64,000 nt of DNA from an uncultured Flavobacteriaceae bacterium. Its GTDB lineage: Bacteria; Bacteroidota; Bacteroidia; Flavobacteriales; Flavobacteriaceae. The notes under the pieces are model-generated. The model searched no databases. It worked only from the letters and a program-made list of their open reading frames with translations, and was not told where the DNA came from. Shown one piece after another: positions 55,194-64,000 of the stretch. Position 1 is the stretch's first letter; every line of letters begins with the position of its first letter. Both the position numbers and the translations under genes were made by a program. The stretch spans positions 1,496,178 through 1,560,177 of the forward strand of contig CALSTP010000001.1 in the NCBI GenBank assembly GCA_943789305.1, read 5' to 3'.

Positions 55194-58100
55194 ATGTTAC
55201 CAGAAAAGCAAGGGCTCTATTCTCCTGATTATGAGCATGATAATTGTGGGGCGGGATTCATCTGTAGCCTTAAAGGAAAAAAAACAAATGATATCATAGG
55301 CAAAGCCTTGGATATTCTTGTGAAATTAGAACACCGTGGTGCTGTGAGTTCTGATGGTAAAACAGGTGATGGTGCAGGTATTCTTATTGAAATACCACAC
55401 GATTTTATGGTTAAAAACTGTTCTTTTGAACTTCCAAAAACAAATCAATATGCCGTTGGAATGGTTTTTTTACCACAGAAAAAAAATCAACGTGAATTCT
55501 GCACTCGGCTTTTTGAAGATGAAATTTCCATACAAGGCTTGGCTATTTTGGGGTGGAGAGAAGTTCCCGTAAACAGATCTGTTGTAGGTCGTATTGCCCA
55601 ACAAACAGAACCTTATGTCGCTCAAGTTTTTGTGGGTAAGGGAGATACTGATTTATCAGATCAGGAATTCAATGTAAAGCTTTTTACTGCACGAAAAATT
55701 TCAGAGCATAAAATCATTTCCTCTAAACTCTCACAAAGTAAATATTTTTATTTCCCTAGTTTATCAACACACACACTAATCTACAAAGGGTTGTTGGTTC
55801 CTGAAGATATTGAGGCCTACTATTTAGACTTATCAGACCCATTAGTAGTTACCCGACTAGCACTAGTACACCAGCGTTTTTCTACTAACACATTCCCCAC
55901 ATGGGACCTAGCGCAACCTTTCCGATACATGTGTCACAATGGAGAAATAAACACCTTTCGAGGAAACTTCAGCCGCATGCAAATTCGTGAAGAGCTTTTC
56001 AAGAGCAATTTAATTGGAGATCAAATCAAAGACATACTCCCTGTTATCTTAAAAGGGAAATCTGACTCTGCTTCGATGGATATGGTTGTTGAATTGCTTC
56101 TGGCTACTGGAAGATCCCTACCCGAAGTGATGATGATGTTGGTTCCCGAAGCTTGGGAAAAACACAAATCAATGGACCCCCTTAAAAAAGCATTTTATCA
56201 GTACAACTCCTTTATCATGGAACCTTGGGATGGTCCTGCTTCAATTCCTTTTACAGATGGAAAATACATCGGAGCTTTGCTCGATCGAAATGGCCTTCGT
56301 CCATCACGATATACAGTAACCAAAGATGGTTATGTAGTTATGTCCTCTGAAGCTGGAGTACTCGACATAGAACCTTCAAATGTTGTAAAACACGGTCGCC
56401 TGGAACCGGGAAGAATGTTTCTGGTTAATATGGATGAAGGTCGAATAATCGAAGACGAAGAAATTAAATCCAAAGTAGTTTCTGAAAGACCGTATCAAAA
56501 ATGGCTGGACAAAAACCTTCTAAAACTTGCAGAAGTTCCATATACAGGGAATCATGTGACAGTCGAAAAAGAAGATTACGATACTCGTCTACGAATTTTT
56601 GGTTACACTCAAGAAGATTTCAAAACCTTAATCCTTCCGATGAGTGTTGTAGGAAAAGAAGCTATTGGATCAATGGGGACAGATACTCCACTGGCTGTGT
56701 TATCTGATCGTCCACAATTACTATATAACTACTTCAAACAGCTTTTTGCACAAGTAACAAACCCTCCTTTGGACGGAATACGTGAAGAAATCGTAACTGA
56801 CACATCTCTTTCTATCGGAAGTAGTAATAATCTTTTCGACATAACCGAAGAACACGCCAAAAAACTAAGTATTCAAAATCCTGTGATCTCCAATGAGGAT
56901 TTGGATAAGATTAAATATATCGAACACCCAGACTACAAAACCATTTCAGTTTCCACCCTATACGCTCTAGAAAAAGGAGTTAACGGACTAGAAAATGCGT
57001 TAGAAAACATCATTTCTGAAATAGAAAAAGCTGTTGATACGGGAGCCAATATTGTTATTTTATCTGATCGTGGAGTTTCTTCTGAGATGGCACCTATACC
57101 CATTTTATTGGCTTGTGCTCATACACACAACTCTTTTAAACGCCTCAAAAAACGCTCAAAATTTGGAATTGTTATTGAATCTGCAGAACCTCGTGAGCCA
57201 CATCATTTCTCTTGTTTATTCGGCTATGGTGCAACTGCAATTAACCCTTACATGGTTAATGAGATTATTGCTGATCAAGTTAAGGTTAAAAATATTACTG
57301 GCATTAGTACAGAAAATGCAATTCAAAATTTTAACAAAGCCATTGCAACAGGTATTGTAAAGGTTATGAATAAAATTGGAATCTCTACCCTCAACTCTTA
57401 TCGTGGAGCTCAAATTTTTGAAGCCTTGGGACTTAGTGAACAATTTATCGATCGATACTTCTGCGACACAGCAACTCGTATTGAAGGAATTGGGTTGTAT
57501 GAAATCGAAAAAGAAATTTCAAAACGCCACCAAAAAGCATTCAATTTAGATGGTCTATCTGGATTAGATTTAGAAATTGGGGGAGAATACCGTTGGAGAA
57601 GGAATGGAGAAGCGCATATGCTTAACCCCACTACCATTGCTAAGCTACAACAAGCAGTAAACCAAAACAACTTCGAAAGCTACGAGGTTTATTCTAAGAT
57701 GGTTAATGAACAAACCGAAAAGTTAATGACCTTAAGAGGGTTGTTTGAATTTTCAAGTTTTGACCCCATCCCACTAGAAGAAGTAGAATCCTGGACAGAA
57801 ATCGTAAAAAGATTCAAAACTGGTGCCATGTCTTTGGGCTCAATTAGTGCAGAAGCTCACGAAAATCTTGCCATTGCGATGAATCGGATTGGTGGTAAAA
57901 GTAATTCAGGTGAAGGTGGAGAAGACCCAAAACGTTTTCAACCAGACAATAATGGAAATTGGAAAAATAGTGCCATAAAACAAGTCGCCTCTGGTCGATT
58001 CGGAGTAACCAGTCATTACTTGAGTTCTGCAAAAGAAATACAAATCAAAATGGCACAAGGTGCCAAGCCCGGTGAAGGGGGACAACTTCCTGGACCCAAA

Positions 58101-59702
58101 GTAAACCCTTATATTGCATCAGTTAGAAACTCAACACCCTATGTAGGCTTAATATCTCCCCCACCGCACCACGATATTTATTCGATCGAAGATTTGGCAC
58201 AACTTATTTTTGATTTAAAAAATGCCAATCGCGAAGCTCGTGTGAATGTGAAATTGGTGTCAGAAGTAGGTGTAGGAACTATTGCTGCTGGGGTTGCAAA
58301 AGCAAAAGCCGACGTGATTTTGATTTCTGGTTTTGATGGAGGAACTGGAGCCTCTCCTCTTACCTCTCTAAAGCACGCTGGACTTCCATGGGAACTTGGA
58401 ATAGCTGAAGCACAACAAACCTTGGTCATGAATGATCTTCGTAACCGTATCGTTTTAGAATGTGATGGACAAATGAAAACCGGACGTGATGTTGCTATTG
58501 CTTGTCTTTTAGGTGCTGAAGAATTTGGTTTCTCAACTGCACCGCTCATCGCTTCGGGCTGTATCATGATGAGAGCTTGTCATCTAAACACTTGCCCGGT
58601 TGGAATAGCAACTCAAGATCCTGAATTAAGAAAAAACTTTAAAGGAAAGCCTGAGCATGTGATTAACTTTATGTATTTCATCGCAGAAGAACTCAGAACA
58701 ATTATGGCTCAATTAGGCTTTAGAACCATTGATGAAATGGTAGGACAATCGCAAAAAATAAACATGAAAAAAGCGGTTGATCACTACAAGGCTCAAGGGA
58801 TTGATTTATCTAAAATTTTATACAAACCTGAAGTAAAAAGTAATGTGAAGCTTCACAACACTCAAAAGCAAGATCATGGTTTAGATCAAGTAATTGATTT
58901 CAAGATCATTCAAGAAGCTCACCCGGCAATTTACAGAAAAGAAGAACAACACCTAGAATTTCCAATTTGCAACACTGACAGAACTGTTGGTGCAATATTG
59001 AGTAATGAGATTTCAAAAATGCATGGTGCGCCCGGACTTCCCGAGGACACTCTAAGTTTGAAGTTTACGGGGACTGCTGGTCAAAGTTTCGGAGCATTTG
59101 CAGCGAAAGGATTGTTTATGAAAGTATCTGGGACTTGCAATGATTATTTTGGAAAAGGTTTATCTGGAGGGAAGTTGATTGCTCAAGTTCCGGAAGAAGC
59201 AACTTTTAAAGCAGATGAAAATATAATCGTAGGAAACGTTGCCTTGTATGGAGCAGTAACCGGAGAGGCTTATATCAACGGAATAGCAGGTGAGCGATTC
59301 TGTGTCCGTAATTCAGGGGCAACTGCTGTTGTTGAAGGAATTGGAGATCACGGCTGTGAATACATGACTGGAGGAATTACATTGATCCTTGGAGAAACAG
59401 GACGTAACTTTGCTGCAGGTATGAGCGGGGGAATTGCATATTTATACAGTCCCGATGGAACTTTTGATGAGAAAAAATTTAATCTGGAAATGGTTGAACT
59501 CGAAGACTTGACCGATCAAGATAAAGAAACAGTTCAAGGCTTGCTAGAAAAACATTCTGATTACACAAATAGTTCAAAAGCAGATCAAATTCTAAACGAC
59601 TGGCCTGAAAGCTCAAAGAATTTCATAAAAGTGATGCCAACGGATTACAAGAAAGCACTAGAGATTCTTGCTGCTGAAGAAGAAAACAAACTAAAAGCTT
59701 AA
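55194..59702 (+). CDS. gltB: Glutamate synthase large subunit
   Basis: This 1502-residue enzyme forms glutamate from glutamine and 2-oxoglutarate. The amidotransferase nucleophile is C18 in EHDNCGAGF, so a 17-residue propeptide should be removed. The central and FMN domains follow ([33 protein letters not shown]), then the 3Fe-4S cysteines in [13 protein letters not shown] and the C-terminal GXGXG beta-helix. gltD starts 4 nt after the stop. Confidence 0.97.
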   Translation: MLPEKQGLYSPDYEHDNCGAGFICSLKGKKTNDIIGKALDILVKLEHRGAVSSDGKTGDGAGILIEIPHDFMVKNCSFELPKTNQYAVGMVFLPQKKNQREFCTRLFEDEISIQGLAILGWREVPVNRSVVGRIAQQTEPYVAQVFVGKGDTDLSDQEFNVKLFTARKISEHKIISSKLSQSKYFYFPSLSTHTLIYKGLLVPEDIEAYYLDLSDPLVVTRLALVHQRFSTNTFPTWDLAQPFRYMCHNGEINTFRGNFSRMQIREELFKSNLIGDQIKDILPVILKGKSDSASMDMVVELLLATGRSLPEVMMMLVPEAWEKHKSMDPLKKAFYQYNSFIMEPWDGPASIPFTDGKYIGALLDRNGLRPSRYTVTKDGYVVMSSEAGVLDIEPSNVVKHGRLEPGRMFLVNMDEGRIIEDEEIKSKVVSERPYQKWLDKNLLKLAEVPYTGNHVTVEKEDYDTRLRIFGYTQEDFKTLILPMSVVGKEAIGSMGTDTPLAVLSDRPQLLYNYFKQLFAQVTNPPLDGIREEIVTDTSLSIGSSNNLFDITEEHAKKLSIQNPVISNEDLDKIKYIEHPDYKTISVSTLYALEKGVNGLENALENIISEIEKAVDTGANIVILSDRGVSSEMAPIPILLACAHTHNSFKRLKKRSKFGIVIESAEPREPHHFSCLFGYGATAINPYMVNEIIADQVKVKNITGISTENAIQNFNKAIATGIVKVMNKIGISTLNSYRGAQIFEALGLSEQFIDRYFCDTATRIEGIGLYEIEKEISKRHQKAFNLDGLSGLDLEIGGEYRWRRNGEAHMLNPTTIAKLQQAVNQNNFESYEVYSKMVNEQTEKLMTLRGLFEFSSFDPIPLEEVESWTEIVKRFKTGAMSLGSISAEAHENLAIAMNRIGGKSNSGEGGEDPKRFQPDNNGNWKNSAIKQVASGRFGVTSHYLSSAKEIQIKMAQGAKPGEGGQLPGPKVNPYIASVRNSTPYVGLISPPPHHDIYSIEDLAQLIFDLKNANREARVNVKLVSEVGVGTIAAGVAKAKADVILISGFDGGTGASPLTSLKHAGLPWELGIAEAQQTLVMNDLRNRIVLECDGQMKTGRDVAIACLLGAEEFGFSTAPLIASGCIMMRACHLNTCPVGIATQDPELRKNFKGKPEHVINFMYFIAEELRTIMAQLGFRTIDEMVGQSQKINMKKAVDHYKAQGIDLSKILYKPEVKSNVKLHNTQKQDHGLDQVIDFKIIQEAHPAIYRKEEQHLEFPICNTDRTVGAILSNEISKMHGAPGLPEDTLSLKFTGTAGQSFGAFAAKGLFMKVSGTCNDYFGKGLSGGKLIAQVPEEATFKADENIIVGNVALYGAVTGEAYINGIAGERFCVRNSGATAVVEGIGDHGCEYMTGGITLILGETGRNFAAGMSGGIAYLYSPDGTFDEKKFNLEMVELEDLTDQDKETVQGLLEKHSDYTNSSKADQILNDWPESSKNFIKVMPTDYKKALEILAAEEENKLKA

Positions 59703-59705
59703 GAC

Positions 59706-61172
59706 ATGGGAAAATTAAGAGGATTTTTAGAATACGATCGAATTAAAGAAGAGGTAATCGCCCCTAAAAAACGAATTGGAAACTATAAAGAATTTACCAT
59801 TGCCCCAAAAAATGAAGAGCTTCAACAGCAAGGGGGTCGTTGTATGGATTGTGGGGTTCCGTTTTGTCATAGTGGTTGTCCCTTAGGAAACTTAATTCCC
59901 GATTTCAATGATGCTGTTTACAAAAATCAATGGGAAAAAGCTTTACATATTTTACAGGCTACAAATAATTTTCCAGAATTCACAGGGCGTTTGTGCCCAG
60001 CGCCATGTGAGGAAGCATGCGTCTTGGGGATTACAAGTCCCCCTGTATCAATTGAGTTAATTGAAAAATACATTGTAGAACGAGGATTTTCTGAAGGCTG
60101 GATAAAACCACAATCTCCCTCAGATCGTACAGGAAAAACAATTGCAATTGTTGGTTCTGGTCCTGCTGGATTAGCTGCTGCACAACAATTGAACAAAGCT
60201 GGTCATACCGTAACTGTTTTTGAACGAGACAACAAACCGGGAGGCTTATTGCGTTATGGGATTCCAGATTTTAAAATGGAAAAGAATATAATTGATCGTC
60301 GATTAGAGATTTTAGAAGCAGAAGGAATACTATTTAAATGTAATGTTGAAATCGGAAAAGATTTGAGTGCTCAACAACTCAAAGCTGATTTTGATGCAGT
60401 TCTCCTTGCAACCGGAGCAACCATAAAAAGAGAATTACCAATTCCAGGGTCAGATCTCAATGGAGTCGTTCAAGCCATGGACTTTCTTCCACACAACAAC
60501 AAAGCTGTAGATGGTCAACACGAACGTGATTCAAAATTCCTAGCTACCGATCGTGACGTAATCGTAATTGGTGGAGGAGACACAGGGTCTGATTGTATCG
60601 GTACTTCGAATCGCCATGGAGCAAAAAGCGTAACCAATTTCGAAATCATGCCCAAACCCGCCGAGGGTAGAACAGAAGAAAACCCATGGCCGTATTGGCC
60701 CTTTAAACTCAAAACGAGTTCTTCTCACGAAGAGGGAAGTCATCGAGAATGGAGTATTTTAACCAAAGAATTCATTGGTGATTCTGAAGGGAATGTAACG
60801 GGATTGAAAACAGTTGCCGTACGTTGGAAAAAAATCCCGGGACAACCTCCAAAACTCATAGAAAAGAAAGGGTCAGAAAAAGAATGGCCTTGTGACTTAG
60901 CGCTTTTGGCCTTAGGATTTACAGGACCAGAAAAAGGACTTCCAGAACAATTGGGAGTAACTTTCGATGAGCGCGGAAATGTACATGGACTTAATAAATA
61001 TCAAACAAACAAACCAAATGTTTTTACTGCTGGGGATGTACGTAGAGGTCAATCATTAATTGTTTGGGCAATTTCCGAAGGAAGAGAAGCTGCTCATCAA
61101 ATTGACACTTATCTTATGGGAACATCAACCTTACCAGAAAAAGAAACCTCAGGAGATTTAGTTTCTGTATAA
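59706..61172 (+). CDS. gltD: Glutamate synthase small subunit
   Basis: This 488-residue FAD/NADPH subunit feeds electrons to GltB. N-terminal 4Fe-4S cysteines are in CMDCGVPFCHSGCPLGN and CPAPCEEACVL. The FAD motif is VGSGPAGLAAAQQL and the NADPH motif VIGGGDTGSDCIG; GDVRRGQSLIVWAISEGR ends the FAD site. The pair is co-transcribed and closed by the terminator 22 nt downstream. Confidence 0.97.
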   Translation: MGKLRGFLEYDRIKEEVIAPKKRIGNYKEFTIAPKNEELQQQGGRCMDCGVPFCHSGCPLGNLIPDFNDAVYKNQWEKALHILQATNNFPEFTGRLCPAPCEEACVLGITSPPVSIELIEKYIVERGFSEGWIKPQSPSDRTGKTIAIVGSGPAGLAAAQQLNKAGHTVTVFERDNKPGGLLRYGIPDFKMEKNIIDRRLEILEAEGILFKCNVEIGKDLSAQQLKADFDAVLLATGATIKRELPIPGSDLNGVVQAMDFLPHNNKAVDGQHERDSKFLATDRDVIVIGGGDTGSDCIGTSNRHGAKSVTNFEIMPKPAEGRTEENPWPYWPFKLKTSSSHEEGSHREWSILTKEFIGDSEGNVTGLKTVAVRWKKIPGQPPKLIEKKGSEKEWPCDLALLALGFTGPEKGLPEQLGVTFDERGNVHGLNKYQTNKPNVFTAGDVRRGQSLIVWAISEGREAAHQIDTYLMGTSTLPEKETSGDLVSV

Positions 61173-61193
61173 GGGCATCTAAATACAGAATTC

Positions 61194-61222
61194 AAAGCCT
61201 CGTTGATCGCGACGAGGCTTTT
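61194..61222. terminator. Terminator after gltBD
   Basis: AAAGCCTCGT pairs with ACGAGGCTTT around TGATCGCG, followed by TTCT. The short T run makes it moderately strong. Confidence 0.7.
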
Positions 61223-61258
61223 CTATTAAATTTTAATCAAAAATCTTTAATCTATTCT

Positions 61259-62149
61259 TTAGGGTTTTTTAAACTTTTTACCCCTTTTCATCTTAAAAAG
61301 ATCTACGATTTTTGATACTCCGTTAGTGGTTACTGTAGCAGTTAAATCACAACTCCCATCTCCAAAATCTACGACTATGGTTTCTGATTCTTTTACAATG
61401 GTTTTAACTCCATCAACAGGGATCTTCCATTTTTCGGAAAACCATTTGTCAGAAAAACAAGTATATGAATACTTGATCGGTTTTGTAATGTTCATAGAAA
61501 AGTTTTCCCCTTTTGTACTTACTCCCGTTGAGCTTCCTGTTAATGTGGTGTATTGTCTTTCCTTATCTTCAACAACAGTATGGTAAGTAAATAAATTTTG
61601 TTTTGTAGAAAAAGTTCCATCTTCGTAAATCATCTTCCCGTTTTGTAAAGTAGATTGTCGGGTTTTGTTTCCATTGGCATCGATTGCGGTAATTTCAGTC
61701 CGCCGTACCCCTTCTATTTTGATACCATTCATAGAAAAATCAACAAAATCAGTTTGCCTAAAACTACCGAGAAGATCCTTTTCTTCAGAATAAGAAATCA
61801 CAATGGTTCCCGTTCTGCTTTGTTTCCACAAACCATTACAGACGTCTCCAAAGAAAATGGTTTTTTGATTTTTATCTTCATCGTGGGTAATTGTAGCACA
61901 ACTACCATAGCGACTTTTAAATTTATCCTTAGTAAAACCTTTGGATGCACTATAAACTGTTTTTGTAGAAGAATCATCAACAGCAAACGCGTCCGAAAGC
62001 AACTCTTCTAAATCCTGATCAAAGGCAAGTGCATTGATGTTTTCAATTAATAAGGATGAATCTTCAAGGGTGTTTAAAGAGGGGTCATCTTTACTACAAC
62101 CAATGAGAAAAAGAATAACTAAAAAACAAGAAAAGGATAAATATTTCAT
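61259..62149 (-). CDS. Hypothetical lipoprotein
   Basis: This 296-residue protein has a lipoprotein signal (FSCFLVILFLIGC, then SKDD, which in Bacteroidota can favour outer-surface export). The body is beta-rich with a repeated pattern of short strands and GxVKTIVKESETIVVDFGDGSCD-like segments near the end. No family recognised. Confidence 0.7.
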   Translation of the reverse strand: MKYLSFSCFLVILFLIGCSKDDPSLNTLEDSSLLIENINALAFDQDLEELLSDAFAVDDSSTKTVYSASKGFTKDKFKSRYGSCATITHDEDKNQKTIFFGDVCNGLWKQSRTGTIVISYSEEKDLLGSFRQTDFVDFSMNGIKIEGVRRTEITAIDANGNKTRQSTLQNGKMIYEDGTFSTKQNLFTYHTVVEDKERQYTTLTGSSTGVSTKGENFSMNITKPIKYSYTCFSDKWFSEKWKIPVDGVKTIVKESETIVVDFGDGSCDLTATVTTNGVSKIVDLFKMKRGKKFKKP

Positions 62150-62290
62150 AAGATAAAAATTAGAATTATAAACTTAAGAAACAAGAACTATGCCATTTGA
62201 TTCTTGTCCAATAAGTTTAACACAGTGTTTAATAGGATCAAAAGCAGTATACCTTTCTCTTTTGAGAAAAGTTTTATACTTTTAGTGGAT

Positions 62291-63241
62291 ATGAAACTTT
62301 GGGTATTTGTTCTTATTGGATCGATTTTTTTCAACTCCACTGCTCAAACCAATTCTTCTGATTTAAAGCCAGTTTCTGAAATAACCTTAGTTGTTTTGGG
62401 GATATCCCAAGATGCCGGTAGTCCGCAAATAAACTGCACAAAAATTTGCTGTAAGGATGCTTTTGAAGGGAATAAAGAATTCAATCCTGTAGTTTCTTTA
62501 GGTGTAATTGATCCAATTAATAAAAAACAATTTTTATTCGAAGCAACACCAGATATTGTGCTTCAGCTCAGATCTCTAAAAAATAATGCCCCAGTAGAAG
62601 TGGACGAAATCCCTGCTGGAATTTTTCTTACCCATGCACACATGGGCCACTACACTGGATTGATGTATTTTGGAAAAGAAGCCATGAACGCTAATCAAGT
62701 TCCTGTTTACGTTTACCCAAAAATGAAATCCTTTCTCGAAAACAATGGTCCTTGGAGTCAATTGGTCTCAAACCAAAACATTCAGCTAAACCCAATGAAG
62801 GAAAATAAAATATTACGACTGAGTTCAGAATTGAGGGTTCTACCCTTTCAAGTTCCCCATCGTGATGAGTTCTCAGAAACGGTTGGATATAAAATTATGG
62901 GATCTCAAAAAAGTGCTCTTTTTATTCCCGATATTGATAAATGGGAAAAATGGGATACTTCGATAATTGAAGCCATCAAAAAAGTAGATTACGCCTTTAT
63001 TGATGCTACTTTTTTTAGTGGAGCAGAAATAAAAGCACGAAATATTTCCGAGATACCACATCCCTTTGTAATCGAAAGCATCGAATTATTTAAGGATTTA
63101 TCCGCTGAAGAAAAGGCCAAGATTTTTTTCATCCATTTAAACCACACCAACCCCTTATTAAAACCTGAAAGCCAACAGTCACTGGAAGTTGAAAGTTTGG
63201 GGTTTGGAATCGCTCGAACGGGAGATCGTTTTAGCTTATAA
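62291..63241 (+). CDS. Exported PqqB-like metallo-beta-lactamase-fold protein
   Basis: This 316-residue protein has a signal peptide (KLWVFVLIGSIFFNSTAQ). LGISQDAGSPQINCTKICC and FLTHAHMGHYTGLMYFG resemble PqqB and its relatives. The metal motif reads HAHMGH, so the Asp of HxHxDH is Gly. Later candidates are VPHRDEF, IPDIDKW and IDATFFSG. It is probably periplasmic; no PQQ genes are near, so PQQ synthesis is unlikely. ATG 62291 is chosen because it begins the signal peptide. Confidence 0.75.
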   Translation: MKLWVFVLIGSIFFNSTAQTNSSDLKPVSEITLVVLGISQDAGSPQINCTKICCKDAFEGNKEFNPVVSLGVIDPINKKQFLFEATPDIVLQLRSLKNNAPVEVDEIPAGIFLTHAHMGHYTGLMYFGKEAMNANQVPVYVYPKMKSFLENNGPWSQLVSNQNIQLNPMKENKILRLSSELRVLPFQVPHRDEFSETVGYKIMGSQKSALFIPDIDKWEKWDTSIIEAIKKVDYAFIDATFFSGAEIKARNISEIPHPFVIESIELFKDLSAEEKAKIFFIHLNHTNPLLKPESQQSLEVESLGFGIARTGDRFSL

Positions 63242-63253
63242 ATTCTGTTAAAT

Positions 63254-64000
63254 ATGGACTCAAAAAAAGTTGCGGTAATTGGTGGAGGAGCTACTGGATT
63301 TTTTGCTGCCCTATCCGTAAAAGAACACCACCCAAACCATCAGGTAACCCTTTTTGAGAAAACATCAAAGGTGCTTTCAAAGGTAAAAATATCTGGTGGG
63401 GGTCGTTGCAATGTTACTCATAACTGCACAGATATTTCTAAACTCTGTGAAGCCTATCCCAGAGGTGGTAAAAAACTTAGATCCCTTTTTAGTCAATTCA
63501 ACACCACAGACACCGTTGATTGGTTCGAAAATCGAAATGTTCTCTTAAAAACAGAAAAAGATGGAAGAATGTTCCCTATTTCTGATAAATCGCAAACCAT
63601 CATTGATTGTTTAGTCTCCGAAACCATACGATTAAAAATAGACTTACAATTAGGAAAATCCGTTGAACAAATGAATCAAGAGGGCGAAGGTTGGAAACTC
63701 CAATTTAAAAATTTACCAACACAACACTTTGATTCAATAATTGTTGCAACGGGTGGAAGCTCCAAAATAAAAGGCTTTGAGTGGTTAAAAGATTTAGGGC
63801 ATAATATTGCTGCCCCCATTCCTTCTCTATTTACTTTCAATATGCCTAACGAATCCATCAAAAATCTTATGGGTCTGGTAGTCGAAAAGGCTAAAGTAAG
63901 AATATTAAACAGTAAAATTCAAACGGAAGGCCCAATTCTAATAACCCACTGGGGAATGAGTGGTCCTGCGATACTGAAAGCTTCTGCTTTTGGTGCAAGA
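63254..64000 (+). CDS. HI0933/BaiN-type flavoprotein (cut off by window end)
   Basis: The first 249 codons of an FAD-dependent oxidoreductase: VAVIGGGATGFFAAL (FAD motif), LFEKTSKVLSKVKISGGGRCNVTHNC (family signature), DGRMFPISDKSQTI and IVATGG. Family members are reductases of unclear substrates. It starts 13 nt after the PqqB-like gene and may share its transcript. The 3' end lies beyond the window. Confidence 0.85.
   Translation, partial: MDSKKVAVIGGGATGFFAALSVKEHHPNHQVTLFEKTSKVLSKVKISGGGRCNVTHNCTDISKLCEAYPRGGKKLRSLFSQFNTTDTVDWFENRNVLLKTEKDGRMFPISDKSQTIIDCLVSETIRLKIDLQLGKSVEQMNQEGEGWKLQFKNLPTQHFDSIIVATGGSSKIKGFEWLKDLGHNIAAPIPSLFTFNMPNESIKNLMGLVVEKAKVRILNSKIQTEGPILITHWGMSGPAILKASAFGAR

Overview
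The window looks like chromosomal DNA of a marine or aquatic member of the Flavobacteriia (Bacteroidota). The evidence is the low GC content, promoters of the TTTG-N19-TANNTTTG type, near absence of Shine-Dalgarno sequences, A-rich start regions, and the families present: a GldA-type ABC ATPase, a DAHP synthase fused to chorismate mutase, a Lacal_2735-type small protein, a cysteine-less C4-zinc-ribbon family protein, and a split MetH. An NhaD antiporter and a K+-dependent type membrane pyrophosphatase hint at Na+ use. It is mostly dense housekeeping DNA with many 1-8 nt gene overlaps.

Layout. 0-5.4 kb: an aspartate aminotransferase faces an aromatic amino acid operon (pheA, aminotransferase, tyrA, DAHP synthase/chorismate mutase). 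The operon is preceded by a complete trp-style attenuator: promoter, a 20-residue leader peptide with seven Phe/Tyr codons, and mutually exclusive pause, antiterminator and terminator stems. 5.5-8.8 kb: a membrane hydroxylase fused to two CDGSH iron-sulphur motifs, an SDR, a GldA-like ATPase and a GNAT gene broken by one TGA. 8.8-18.7 kb: a methionine operon (metK, metY, metX, osmC-like, metZ/metB-like, metH in two parts, metF) behind a SAM-II-class riboswitch with a readable ON/OFF expression platform. 18.8-34.8 kb: nucleotide, folate, fatty acid and envelope genes (dNK, hppA, pdhB, BFN, thyA, folA, fabD, amidohydrolase, DegT, KDO transferase, alkaline phosphatase). 34.8-46.9 kb: tRNA-Leu, a peptidase, hemW, ruvC, an ECF sigma factor, an atypical Nramp-like transporter, lipA, lpxK, Nif3 and a small Xre/membrane pair.

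Two decayed accessory loci are hidden in apparent gaps. At 39.2-39.7 kb there is a C-terminal Cas9 remnant (type II-C style), flanked by a tracrRNA-tail-like hairpin/terminator and one possible lone repeat. This suggests a whole CRISPR-Cas locus collapsed to about 500 bp. At 47.6-49.2 kb there is a 1.5 kb integrative-element remnant. It is bounded by an exact 44-bp duplication of the 5' half of tRNA-Val(UAC), carries ATGTACATTAC repeats inside both ends, and holds a frameshifted MPRPKGS-type gene, the last codons of a type IIG-like restriction-methylase and two small intact ORFs.

49.2-64 kb: folC, a TonB/ExbD/ExbB set, nhaD, anmK, glutamate synthase (gltB-gltD) behind a structured leader, a lipoprotein, a secreted PqqB-like metallo-hydrolase, and the start of an HI0933/BaiN-type flavoprotein that runs off the window.

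All assignments are by eye from motifs; no database search was run.
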